In this document: positions 1 to 10,673 of the stretch, piece after piece
Layout of the letters: every line of letters begins with the position of its first letter
Position numbering within the stretch: position 1 is the first letter of the stretch
Assembly: GCA_009739215.1 (NCBI GenBank)
Contig: VSJF01000004.1
Location: 2,046,001-2,110,000 of the forward strand
DNA from: Floccularia luteovirens
Lineage: Eukaryota > Basidiomycota > Agaricomycetes > Agaricales > Squamanitaceae
Reading direction: 5' to 3'
Length of the DNA: 64,000 nucleotides
Notes under the pieces: model-generated
Seen by the model: the letters and a program-made list of their open reading frames with translations, nothing else
Told to the model about the DNA's origin: nothing
Database searches by the model: none
Translations under genes and position numbers: made by a program

Positions 1-343
1 TTAGAATGTAAATAGAGTATATTCACTTGGGGGAAAAGTATGCTATAGAGGCCTCCTTATATATAATTTAGGAAGGCCTAGACTACTATTCTAGACTACT
101 CAGGGTAGTGCTTCTAGCTTACCCTGACAGCTTCTAGTCTACTTCTGTTGCTATGATACCAGTGCTTCTAGACTACCCTGAGTGCTTCTAGTCTACCCTG
201 AGTGCTTCTAGGCAACCCTGATAGAAGCACCTCTGGTATCTATATAAGACCACTGATTTTCAACCAGAACCCATTCTTCCTTTCTCTTCTATTCTACTAC
301 TATCTTATACTGTCTGTATATATAGCAGTAGACTATTGTAACA
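1..343 (-). repeat. LTR of copia family A (solo or terminal, 5' end cut by window edge)
   Basis: The sequence is the reverse complement of the family A LTR: it starts TTAGAATGTAAATAG and ends GACTATTGTAACA. It matches the LTRs at 1657-2036 and 6871-7250 in inverted orientation and carries the same tandem CTTCTAG...CTACCCTGAGTG modules. The first two bases of the LTR lie outside the window. It abuts the gypsy gag start codon at 346. Confidence 0.9.
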
Positions 344-1656
344 AAATGTCTAACAACCCTAAAGAAATCAACATTAACAGACTCACACCATTCAATGGAA
401 AGAAAGAATATACACAACTGTTCCTACAAGATGTCCAGATTTATCTAGACATAAATGAAGAAATTTATAATGACAACAGAAAAAAGATATTATTTACACT
501 TTCATTTATGAAAGAAGGAACCACTGCCATCTATTGTGCAAACATAATTGAAACTGCCAATGGAAAATATGGTTCATGGTCTCAATTTAAGAAAGTATTC
601 TTGGAAGCATTCTAAGCATAGAATGTAGCTATGCAAGCAAGAACTAATCTTGCAAACTTGCAGATGACTAGCAATAACATCACCAAGTATATTTCAGAAT
701 TTAAAATATAATCCTCACAAGCAGGAATATATGAAGACATATTCCTCATAGATATATTCATGAGAGAACTAACTGATGAAATAGTTGAACAATTCTACAA
801 ATTAGACAACTTTTTGATCACTATAGAGCAAGTATACTGATACACATTTCAATTTGCAGATAGAATGCAATGCATGAAAGACTTCCTACAGTCCAGAAAG
901 AAACCATTCACAAGATCCAGTTTATTCTCAACAAGGATGAATACAAGAGATCTCAATGCAATGGAAATTGACTGTCTCAACACCAAAGATCTCCCATTAG
1001 ATATGGAAGAACTTGAAGAAATCAACTGAATGTCATTTGAAGAATGAAATAAGCATTTCCTATATGGGCTATACTTCATATACCATCAAAAAGGACATCA
1101 ATCTAAAGATTGCCCCAAAAGAAAAACTCTAAGAAGAAAAAGTACCTAATAATTGAAATTCCAAAAACCTAAAATGATTAAAGAATTCTCAGCCACAGTA
1201 AGAACCATGCTAGCAGAATTAGGAGATGAAGAACAACAAGAATTCTTTGAAGAATTTAAAAACAAGAATTTTTCCTTCAATCAATAGTAGCCATGACTAT
1301 TGATTATCCAATCAAAGTGGTTGTCCCTGCACTCATAACCCAAGACTTTCTATATGTCCCCTTATGCTTTGAAGTAGGAAATGATTCCATTAGAAAAGAA
1401 ATAGTCATGACTAAAGCATTAGTTAACTCCAGAGCTACAAAAAGCTTCATATATTCAGACTTCTTATCAAGACTATGCAGAAAACCTAAACCCATACTTG
1501 TGAAAAGAATGACTATAACAAATGCAGATGAATCTCAAAATAGACAAGTTACTTATTATATCCAAACTCCTCTCATGCTTAGAGGAGAAGCAAACCATCA
1601 AGTTACCCTATATATTGCAAATATAGAATACCAAGATATTATCTTAGGAATGAATT
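344..1656 (+). pseudogene. Gypsy-type gag-protease relic (left half)
   Basis: A degenerate coding strip starts at ATG 346 with a gag-like domain to 615 and continues, with stops, in the same sense. A broken zinc knuckle near 1075-1115 still reads HQKGHQSKDCP but has lost its first cysteines to tyrosine codons. Positions 1293-1656 resemble a retropepsin: the expected D-S-G-A-T active site reads NSRAT, and the typical end ILGMN is present. Gag, knuckle and protease in that order indicate Ty3/gypsy. It is inactivated by several stops and by G-to-A type changes. Its continuation lies inverted at 7296-7750. Confidence 0.75.
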
Positions 1657-2036
1657 TGTTACAATAGTCTACTCCTACATGTACAGACATACTAGGATAG
1701 AGGATAGTAAGAGGATAGAATAGTATAGTATATAATAATAGACAGGAGGGGAAAGGAAGAATGGGTTCTGGTAGGAAACCAGTGGTCTTATATAGATACC
1801 AGAGGTGCTTCTATCAGGGTAGCCTAGAAGCACTCAGGGTAGACTAGAAGCACTCAGGGTAGACTAGAAGCACTGGTATTATAGCAACAGAAGTAGACTA
1901 GAAGCTGTCAGGGTAAGCTAGAAGCACTACCCTGAGCAGTCTAGAACAGTAGTCTAGGCCTTCCTGTATTATATATAAGGAGGCCTCTGTAGCATACTTT
2001 CCCCCCAAGTGAATACACTATATTTACACTCTAACA
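1657..2036 (+). repeat. 5' LTR of copia element A1
   Basis: A 380-bp LTR starting TGTTACAATAG and ending CTCTAACA, directly followed by a primer-binding site. About nine differences separate it from the partner LTR at 6871-7250 (roughly 97-98% identity by eye). The 5 bp before it, GAATT (1652-1656), recur as AATTC at 7746-7750 instead of after the partner LTR, which points to a rearrangement. Confidence 0.92.
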
Positions 2037-2048
2037 GGTTATGGGCCC
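2037..2048 (+). other. Primer-binding site (half-tRNA iMet type) of A1
   Basis: GGTTATGGGCCC lies immediately after the 5' LTR. It is complementary, with one G:U-type difference, to the anticodon stem-loop of initiator tRNA-Met (GGGCUCAUAACC). Priming from an internal iMet fragment is known in Ty1/copia elements such as Drosophila copia. The same 12-mer follows the LTRs at 15472 and 18342. Confidence 0.75.
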
Positions 2049-2618
2049 TCAGCTCTAACTGTGCCCCTCATTCCTTGTCCTACTTGACCACTGTGACTGC
2101 TCCCTTTACCACTCCTCTACTGCCTTACTCTTTTCTCCTTAGTTAAAATCTTTCTCCTTTTCACTCCGAGTTTTTGGCTGCTAAACTTAGCCAGTCAATA
2201 GCTAGTCAGTCCATAGTAGTTAGTAAGGACAAAAGACCATCCCCAGGTGGTCTCTACAGTGAACTGTTGGGTCTGTGCACTTCAGTGGGCCAGCCTTTAA
2301 CCCACACAGCAATATCTCAGGTAGTCATCCCTGTGAGCTGTGAGGTGGTACAACTGCACTGTAGTTAAATTGTGTTGACTTGCATACACTGGTGGTTGAA
2401 GAAGACTCCAGGACTTCATTATCTTCCCCACCAACTCTCTTTCCTTTTTTTTTTTTTAATCACCTTTCCCACACCTACCCTTTTCACTTTCTCAGCAGTT
2501 ACTAGAACCCTACCTTTTTCAAGGACTTGGTTGCATTCTAGTTGACTTGCTTAGTTTGCATCTTTTACTCTTCCCTTTTTCTGCCTGTTTTTACCACATC
2601 CCTTTGTTTTCTCTTGCA
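2049..2618 (+). other. Untranslated leader of element A1
   Basis: This non-coding stretch lies between the primer-binding site and the gag ATG and includes a T-run near 2447. The matching leader of element A2 lies on the minus strand at 14877-15459. The open frame before ATG 2619 (from 2547) is not conserved in A2, so I place the start at 2619. Confidence 0.6.
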
Positions 2619-5600
2619 ATGGGAGGACCAGATATTCAAAAACTGGGACTTACCAACTATAACCAGTGGAGTGGAGAAATCCAAGCATGGCTCAGGTCTG
2701 AACAGCTTTGGCACATTGTTAGTGGCCAAAAGTCTAGACCTGATGCCAAGGAGTCTTCCCCACATTATGAGTTGCAATTGCAGAGACAGGATGACTGGGA
2801 CAATAAGGCTCAGAAAGCTGCTGGGTGGCTATATCTCACAGTAGAACCATCTCAGAGAGTGCATCTGAAAGGGATAGAGCATGACTCTCTTGCTATTTGG
2901 GAAGCCTTGAAATCTGTGCACCTTCAGCAAAAGCCTGGTGCCAGATTCAATGCATATGATGACTTGTTCAGCATCAGAAAAACAGATGAAGAGTCTTTGC
3001 AGTCACTTGCAAATAGGGTTGATGCAGTAATGCAGCAGATTTCAAATCTGAGACCTGAATCCTTCACTCTGCAACAGTTGGATGAGGAGTTATTGTGCAT
3101 GGCTATGATTAGGGCTTTACCAGAAGAGTACAGTCACTTTGTGTCATCTTTGATGCTTAGTGACAAACTTGACAAAGCCTCTATCACCCAGGCATTCCAC
3201 ACTGAGGAAACTCAGAGAACAAGGAGATCTGCACCTCAAGTCTCAGAGGTTGCAAACAAAGTGGCTACCAATTACAAGGGCAAGCAGAAGCAGTCCAGCT
3301 CTGCCCCCACCACTTATCCTCCTTGTATCTTTTGTGGAAAAATGGGTCACCACTTTAAAAGATGTAATCTATTTCTAGCTGAACAGGCAAAGGCAAAGGC
3401 AGCAAATCCACAGGAATCAGCAGGAAAGGCAAGTATCTTTTCACAAGTACAATTAGATAATCCCCTTTTCCATCATACTAATTATGATTGGAATGCAGAC
3501 TCAGAAGCCACATCCCACATGACTCCACACAAGCATTGGCTCAGGGATTACAAACCCTATCACATACCTATTAGACTAGCTGACAACACCACCATATATT
3601 CTTCTGGTGTTGGAAGCATTCTTTTTAGACCCTTCATTAATGGTGTGGAAACACAATCTCTTTTATTTACTAGAGTTCTTCATGTTCCACAACTTCAAAA
3701 CAACCTTCTTTCAGTTCTCTTTCTTGTCAGACATAGAGACTACAATATTAATATTGACTCAGATTTCATTCATTTTTATCAATCCAGTAGAGAACTGTTC
3801 ACAGCTAGTATTAATAGCCAGAATGCTGCATTCCTGGATGAGATCACTGTGCCTGCCTGCCTTGAAACTGCAAACCTCTCCTCTACTCTCCCACTGGACC
3901 TTGGACTTTGGCATAGGAGATTTGGGCACTACAATCATGCTAGTGTTAAGCAACTTCATTCCATGCACATGGTAACTGGTATGCATTTGGGCAATAACTC
4001 TAAACCAGACCCAGTCTGTGAGCCATGCCTTTCAGGCAAAATGCATGCTAGTCCATTTCCCACTTCAGATTCCAGAGCATCACATCCTCTGGAATTAGTG
4101 CATATGGATTTGAAAGGCCCAATCCAAGTCAAGTCTATTGGTGGTTACCAGTATTGGATCATCTTTGTTGATGACTGTACTAGATTCAAATGTGGTTTTG
4201 GACTCAGAAAGAAATCAGATACCCTAGATGCATTTAAACAGTTCAAAGCTTATGCTGAGAACTTGCATTCCTCTAAAATTAAAACAATTAGAGAGGATAA
4301 GGGATCTGAGTTCATGTCCAATGACTTCAATCAGTACTGCATTGATAATGGTATCCAGAGACATCATACAGTTAGGAACAGGCCACAGCAGAATGGGGAT
4401 GTTGAAAGGGCAAACAGAACAGTTGCAGACTTAGTAACAGCCATGTTAACAGAAGCAAACTTACCAGTGCAATTCTGGTTTCACTGCTTCATGGCTGTGC
4501 TACATGTTCTCAACAAATGCCCTACTGTCTCATTAAAAGACAGAACTCCCTATGAAGCATGGCACTGTAAGAAACCTAATGTATCTCATCTCAGAGTATT
4601 TGGATGTTTAGCATATGTCCATGTGCAGAAGGAGAAAAGGAGATCATTTGGATCACATATGGAGAAGTGCATTTTTGTTGGCTATCCAGCAGGTTACAAA
4701 GGGTGGCAGTTCTATAATCCAGTAACAAGGAAGTTCATTATCTCAGAAAGAGCTGAGTTTGATGAGAGATATCTTCCTGGGATTAAACCCACTGTGATGA
4801 ACTCCATTCCTGTACCTCATGACATAAATCCTGTCAATGGTAGTGACATGCCAGATTTAGGGGGGTATGACATTTCTAGAAATCAGTCAGCCACTCCCTC
4901 TATCTCATCTTCAGTGGTTCATTTGCCAATGGTGTCAAATAATGACAAACCTCCTTTTATTCCTGTTGAAGTAGAGCTTGATGCTCCTTCTCCAATTGCA
5001 CTTCCTGTACCTCTACAGTCTCCTAGTCCTGAACTAGTATCTCTACCACCATCTCCTAGTCCACAACCAGCCTCTTTACCACAAACTCCAGTCAGACACT
5101 TTACACCAAATCCAGTTAGTCCTCCTTTAGCTCAAAGAAGGACTAGGAGGAATATTCAACCTCCTGGTGAATGGTGGAAAGTTAGACACTCTCCTGCTAT
5201 CCCTGAAACATCCTCTGAGTCTGAAGCAGATATTACTGATGATGAAGAAGAGTTCAGTGGTGTTGCCTCTGGTGTTACAGAGCCTAATACATACAAACAG
5301 GCAATGAAAGCACCAGATACAGAACTATGGAGACAGGCAGCTGCTGATGAGATTAAAGCACTCATGGATAATGGTACTTGGGAATTGGCCTTGTTGCCAA
5401 AGGACAGACAGGCAATAGGTAGTAAATGGGTGTTCAAAGTAAAGAGGAATGCAGATGGCTCAGTTGAAAGATACAAAGCTAGACTAGTTGCAAAGGGGTT
5501 CTCTCAGAGACCTGGCTTAGACTTCACTGAAGTTTTTGCACCCACATTCAGAATGGCTTCAATCAGAACCATTATTGCACTAGCAGCTAAGCACAACTAC

Positions 5601-6842
5601 CATCTGCACTCTATTGACATCTCATCTGCCTTCCTGAATGGTGATCTAGAGGAAGACATCTACATGCAACAGCCTGCTGGCTTTGAGCAACTTGGACCAG
5701 ACTATGTGTGCAAACTCAAAAAGTCTATTTATGGTCTAAGGCAATCTGCCAGACAGTGGAATAAGAAGCTTCATATAGCTCTTAGTAGCATGGGATATAA
5801 CAGACTGGAATCAGATAGGAGTATCTATGTGTATGCCAAAGAAGGAGTCCTAGTCATTATTCCTGTGTATATTGATGACATTACACTTGCATCAAACTCT
5901 ACCTCTAAGATTGATTCCACAATCAAAGAGCTAGAGAGTCACTTTAAACTCAGGAATATTGGACCTACTACTTGGCTGTTAGGCATGAAAATCAGTGTTG
6001 ATTCTGCCAAACACACTATCTCCTTATCCCAGCAATAGTACATTAATGACATGCTTGTTCAGTATGGCTTTACTGGTTGCAACCCAATCTCTACTCCTAT
6101 GGATCCTGGACTTGCACTAGAAAAGACTCAAACCCTCTCTGATGAGGATGTAGAGTTTATGTCTAAAGTTCCATATCTGTCTGCTGTTGGCTCTCTCACC
6201 TATTTGGCTCAATGCACTAGACCTGACATCTCATTTGCTGTTGGTACACTTGCTAAGTACAACTCCAATCCTAATCCAACTCATTGGAAGGCTGTCAAGC
6301 ATGTATTTAGATACTTGCAAGGCACCAAGGACTATGAGCTTGTGTACAGGCAAGATAATGCTAAAGAGCTGTTTATCACATACTCTGATGCAAATCATGG
6401 TGCATGCAAAGACACTGGTAGATCTACTGGTGGCTATTGTGTTATGATTGGCAATGGTGCAGTCAGCTGGTCTTCTAAGCTGCAGACTTGTGTCGCACTG
6501 TCTTCTACTGAAGCAGAGTACATGGCAGCTGTTGAAGCAGGCAAAGAGCTCAAATGGATGAGAAGCCTACTTGGTGAATTTGGATATACCTTTACTAAGG
6601 CATCTACTCTTTGTATTGACAACCAGTCTGCAATTAGTGTGTCTAAGAATCCAGAACATCATAGTAGAATGAAGCATCTTGACTTGAAGTTCCATTGGCT
6701 TAGAGAGAATGTGGAAGCAGGGATTATTACTCCAATTCATGTTGGCACCAATGATATGGTTGCAGACTGTCTTACCAAACCTCTTGCCAGAATCAAGCAT
6801 GATAAATGCAGAATAGGACTTGGACTTGTTACCAAGAAATAG
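2619..6842 (+). pseudogene. Copia gag-pol polyprotein of element A1 (one internal TAG)
   Basis: A single long frame encodes, in order: gag (UBN2/Retrotran_gag_2-like), a zinc knuckle CIFCGKMGHHFKRC near residue 245, a protease whose active site reads DSEAT instead of DSGAT, a pre-integrase His/Cys motif (HRRFGHYNH...CEPC), integrase with D, D and E motifs (VHMDLKGP, REDKGSEF, RPQQNGDVERAN), reverse transcriptase with YIDD, and RNase H (STEAEYMA). TAG at 6036-6038 replaces the CAG seen in element A2 and cuts the protein between YIDD and RNase H. The start is the ATG of MGGPDIQKLGL, which aligns with the MSKGPDIKKLGL start of A2. The glycine-to-glutamate change in the protease is a second likely inactivating change. 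Cytoplasmic virus-like-particle replication is the family's mode. Confidence 0.95.
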
Positions 6843-6857
6843 TCTGTTACATATAGG

Positions 6858-6870
6858 ATTAAGGGGGCTA
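6858..6870 (+). other. Polypurine tract of A1
   Basis: ATTAAGGGGGCTA directly precedes the 3' LTR and primes plus-strand DNA synthesis in such elements. The A2/A3 counterparts (TAGCCCTCTTAAT, TAGCCCCCTTAAT on the + strand) adjoin their LTRs in the same way. Confidence 0.75.
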
Positions 6871-7250
6871 TGTTACAATAGTCTACTCCTACATGTACAG
6901 ACATACTAGGATAGAGGATAGTAAGAGGATAGAATAGTATAGTATGTAATAATAGACAGGAGGGGAAAGGAAGAATGGGTTCTGGTTGGAAACCAGTGGT
7001 CTTATATAGATATCAGAGGTGCTTCTATCAGGGTTGCCTAGAAGCACTCAGGGTAGACTAGAAGCACTCAGGGTAGTCTAGAAGCACTGGTATCATAGCA
7101 ACAGAAGTAGACTAGAAGCTGTCAGGGTAAGCTAGAAGCACTACCCTGAGCAGTCTAGAATAGTAGTTTAGGCCTTCCTGTATTATATATAAGGAGACCT
7201 CTGTAGCATACTTTCCCCCCAAGTGAATACACTATATTTACACTCTAACA
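6871..7250 (+). repeat. 3' LTR of copia element A1
   Basis: A 380-bp partner of the LTR at 1657-2036, from TGTTACAATAG to CTCTAACA. The modest divergence between the pair suggests an insertion that is not very recent. Confidence 0.92.
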
Positions 7251-7295
7251 ACTATCTTATACTGTCTGTACATATAGCAGTAGACTATTGTAACA
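7251..7295 (-). repeat. Fragment of family A LTR (end only)
   Basis: Forty-five bases match the terminal part of an antisense family A LTR (ACTATCTTATACTG...TATTGTAACA). The fragment is fused to the end of the A1 3' LTR in opposite orientation, a recombination scar rather than a clean insertion. Confidence 0.8.
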
Positions 7296-7750
7296 ATTCT
7301 TGCATTTTCTGATCTTTGACAGGGTTAAGAGGATAGATTTTGCTATCCTTATTCTGGTAACTGGGTTTGAGATCTATCTTATGATTCCAGAGTCATCTTG
7401 CTGGCATTCTGTTGGACTTTTGTTTACTGAATATATCTTTAAATAGATGAAACTCTTTTGGGAGTTTTTCTTCTATTGTTATAATTTCTTGAGATGTGGT
7501 GTTTGCTGCCATTATTTGGGCCTGAGTTATCTTGGCTCAGATCAGAAAGATTTCTTCTTCAGTTTTGGAACCAGAGTTTTCTAAATAGTATGTAATCCCA
7601 TTAGGGTCTAGGGGTTCTTTATTACAATCTTCTTGTATGATTTGAAGCATTGCTTCTTCAGTAGTTATTTGCATGAGTGGGGAATTGTTTGGAATATCAA
7701 GAGTTCCTTTCTTCCAATTAATTGTAGGGTTTATGTATTTAAGCCAATTC
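7296..7750 (-). pseudogene. Gypsy relic (right half, inverted): protease end to start of reverse transcriptase
   Basis: Read on the minus strand from 7750, the sequence resumes the gypsy frame interrupted at 1656: ILGMN at 1656 continues here with WLKYINPTINWKKG. It then shows the spacer before gypsy RT, with FHLFKDIFSKQKS, MPARWLWNHKIDL and KIYPLNPVKDQKM. That is the conserved linker between protease and reverse transcriptase. It has internal stops. Its orientation is opposite to the left half. Confidence 0.75.
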
Positions 7751-8354
7751 TGTTAGAGTGTAAATAGTGTGTATTCAGTTAGGGAGAAAGTATGCTACAG
7801 AGGCCTCCTTATATATAATACAGGAAGGCCTAAACTGTTAAAGTTAGTAGATGCCATAACACAGGCATTAGTAAAGTATTAGTTCGCACTTTGTGCACTT
7901 TAATGTAAATGCCACAATAGTGGCATTAGTAAAATACTTTCATTTCGCACTTTTACACTTAGTTTACATTTCTTAATGTTTCTGCTTTTGTTTTGTAGTT
8001 GTAGGTCCACTGAGTGTTGCAAAACACTCAAACGCGATATAGTGGACACTATTTATCACGCCTTATGGTTTCCTGGGTACAACAGGGCCAAACAAGTGCG
8101 CTTTCCTTATGTATCTAGAGATAGATACTAGATACTTGCTGAAAACAAAGTTAATCATATTACACTTGTTTGAACGCATTTTAGAGGGTTTCTTGCATTG
8201 TATCTGACTGCTTACAGTAGTACAATTGCAGAGTTCGGTTTGAACTTCAACATAAACTACTATTCTAGACTGCTCAGGGTAGTGCTTCTAGCTTACCCTG
8301 ACAGCTTCTAGTCTACTTCTGTTGCTATGATACTAGTGCTTCTAGACTATCCTG
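7751..8354 (-). repeat. Family A LTR, truncated, split by a solo LTR-B
   Basis: Antisense family A LTR sequence occupies 7751-7835 and resumes at 8253-8354, where it is cut by an LTR-C copy. The interruption is LTR-B with TAAAC duplicated on both sides. The AATTC before its start matches the GAATT before the A1 5' LTR. Confidence 0.85.
7836..8252 (+). repeat. Solo LTR-B
   Basis: 417 bp, TGTTAAAGTTAG...GAACTTCAACA, flanked by the 5-bp target duplication TAAAC (7831-7835 and 8253-8257). The same sequence is the 5' LTR of the copia at 17936, which identifies it as an LTR. Confidence 0.9.
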
Positions 8355-8628
8355 TGTTTGAGTGAAAACAGTGTGTATTTGGTTGGGGGAAAAGTAGGCA
8401 GAAGTGCCTCCTTATATATGTTTGGAGAGTGTGCACAGACCACCTAGTAGTTTGGCCTTGTTTGTGTACCAGGGACACCTGGTACAATATATAAGGCCAC
8501 TGGTCTGATGCTACTCCCCATTCTTCCTTTCCCCCACTTCACTACTATAACTTCTACTCTACTTATTATATCTTTATGTATTATCTATGTAGTAGTGTCT
8601 GGGTGTGTAGGACTAGAGTATTGTAACA
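8355..8628 (+). repeat. LTR-C copy
   Basis: 274 bp, TGTTTGAGTGAAAAC...AGTATTGTAACA. It closely matches 17247-17521. It has no target duplication here, so one or both flanks were rearranged. Its ends resemble antisense family A LTRs, suggesting a related family. Confidence 0.85.
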
Positions 8629-9170
8629 GAATAAGCATTAAGTCAGATACAAGTCATATCAAAGTGTATACAAGTCATATAGAAAGATAATCAAAGTCAT
8701 ATAAGTGAAATGTATAACAAGAGCAGGAAACGAGGCAGAAGCTGTAAGGAGAACCCCAAGTTCAAATCTTCACACTCTTCAAAACCATTTAGTAATACCT
8801 CAACACCATTTTCCCATTACCATTGATACATCTTCAACACACTTAATATTAGGGAGTTATTAAGGTTGCCACCTATTTATGATAGTAACCTTACTTTGAT
8901 ACCCTTTCTATTTTTATCTATATATATAGCAATGCTCCTGGACAGAAATCCTTAGACTTTTTTCTTTGGATTTTCTGTCCAGGTGAGTAGATAGAATATG
9001 TATACTTTACAATATAATAACTTTGGATTTTCTGTCCAGTTTGATGCACTCTCTATTTCACAGCCTACTCATGATACTTCGAAACATGCATCACACAAAC
9101 TGCCCAGTTGCCCTTACAGAAGCATGTTATGCATGCATTCTAAAGTCCAGGGAGAATACTATAGAAAAAG
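8629..9170 (-). repeat. LTR-F remnant carrying a nested LTR-G
   Basis: 8629-8742 matches the inside of antisense LTR-F (AATAAGCATTAAGTCA...), and 9124-9155 matches its end region (TCTAAAGTCCAGGGAG). The two parts are separated by the LTR-G at 8743-9118. The copy is degraded and its ends are missing. Confidence 0.65.
8743..9118 (+). repeat. Solo LTR-G
   Basis: 376 bp starting TGTAAGGAGAACCCC and ending CCCTTACA, flanked by GAAGC duplications (8738-8742 and 9119-9123). It matches 24183-24565. It carries two copies of a GGATTTTCTGTCCAG motif about 70 bp apart. Confidence 0.85.
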
Positions 9171-9418
9171 TTGAAATACAACAGGTTATTATAGCATCAC
9201 TAATAATTGTGAGCTGTTGATTTTGAACTTAGACAATTCAGATAGATGTTTTCAAGCATGCAGCTTTTTATAAGCAACTCAAAGAAAGGTTATAGTACAA
9301 GTAGCTGGATACTTTGTATTTAATTCCTTCAAGTGGATTCACCCTGGAGAATACTCTAAATTTTTGATTAGAAATATAAATTATCTTACTTGCAAGGTGC
9401 TTACCAAGACAATTTGAA

Positions 9419-10322
9419 TTAGAAATAGTGTTTTTGTAACAGGGTCACCCAAAATGAAGGCATCATGAGTATGTTCAAGAATTCTCCTGCCGTATTTCCT
9501 CTCTTGTAATCTAAATCTGCTTGAAATCTTTTCCCCCACATGGTCATGAAGAATGTGTCAAAGTTGTATTTGTTTCTGGCAACAGTGTGCATAATTGATG
9601 CCATATTCTCTGCGTGACCCTGTGTTGAAGTTCAAACCGAACTCTGCAATTGTACTACTGTAAGCAGTCAGATACAATGCAAGAAACCCTCTAAAATGCG
9701 TTCAAACAAGTGTAATATGATTAACTTTGTTTTCAGCAAGTATCTAGTATCTATCTCTAGATACATAAGGAAAGCGCACTTGTTTGGCCCTGTTGTACCC
9801 AGGAAACCATAAGGCGTGATAAATAGTGTCTACTATATCGCGTTTGAGTGTTTTATAACACTCAGTGGACCTACAACTACAAAACAAAAGCAGAAACATT
9901 AAGAAATGTAAACTAAGTGTAAAAGTGCGAAATGAAAGTATTTTACTAATGCCACTATTGTGGCATTTACATTAAAGTGCACAAAGTGCGAACTAATACT
10001 TTACTAATGCCTGTGTTATGGCATCTACTAACTTTAACACCCTGCTGGTGAGTCCCAATGTTTAAGCTCTGAACCCCAATGAGTGGGCATTCTTGAACTA
10101 TGGTGCTGCTATTCCTGACAACCCCTTCACAGTTCTTGAGAAGGATGGAGAAATTGAAGAATAGAATGTTGTCCATGATGTGGAAATAGATGATGTCCAG
10201 AGTGGACATGACATTCTGGATATGTTCCATTCCAGGGTCATTGTTAGGTTTTATAACAATGAAGTTTTTACCACTCTTGCGAAGCCTGCTGAAAAGGTCT
10301 TGTGCTTGGGCTTCTATGGTTT
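9419..10322 (-). pseudogene. Unrecognised gene fragment split by a solo LTR-B
   Basis: Two open minus-strand stretches, 10321-10045 and 9622-9419, are in the same frame once the LTR-B at 9623-10039 and one copy of its CCCTG duplication are disregarded. Together they give about 159 codons without a stop, unusual in this decayed region. The upstream end is cut by the A2 LTR at 10323 and the frame ends with a stop at 9419. I recognise no domain. The MASIMHTVARNKYNFDTFF stretch looks like a folded protein, not low complexity. It could belong to a transposon, an old viral integration or a host gene. Confidence 0.5.
9623..10039 (-). repeat. Solo LTR-B
   Basis: 417 bp, inverted copy of 7836-8252, flanked by CCCTG on both sides (9618-9622 and 10040-10044). 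It interrupts an open reading frame. Confidence 0.92.
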
Positions 10323-10646
10323 TGTTAGAGTGTGAATAGTGTGTATTCAGTTGGGGGGAAAGTATGCTACAGAGGCCTCCTTATATATAATACAGGAAGG
10401 CCTAGACTACTGTTCTAGACTGCTCAGAGTAGTGCTTCTAGCTTACCCTGACAGCTTCTAGTCTACTTCTGTTGCTATGATACCAGTGCTTCTAGTCTAC
10501 CCTGAGTGCTTCTAGGCAACCCTGATAGAAGCACCTCTGGTATCTATATAAGACCACTGGTTTCCAACCAGAACTCATTCTTCCTTTCCCTTCTATTCTA
10601 CTACTATCTTATACTGTCTGTACATATAGCAGTAGACTATTGTAAC
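10323..10646 (-). repeat. 3' LTR of copia element A2
   Basis: An antisense family A LTR next to the polypurine tract TAGCCCTCTTAAT at 10647. It is the downstream LTR of the minus-strand element A2. Confidence 0.9.
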
Positions 10647-10673
10647 ATAGCCCTCTTAATGCTACATGTCAGA

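Noticed and set aside
5156..5476. Minus-strand frame inside the copia polyprotein, repeated at 12040-12366
   Set aside because: Shadow of the conserved integrase-RT linker and RT start; present in both copies only because the sense strand is conserved.
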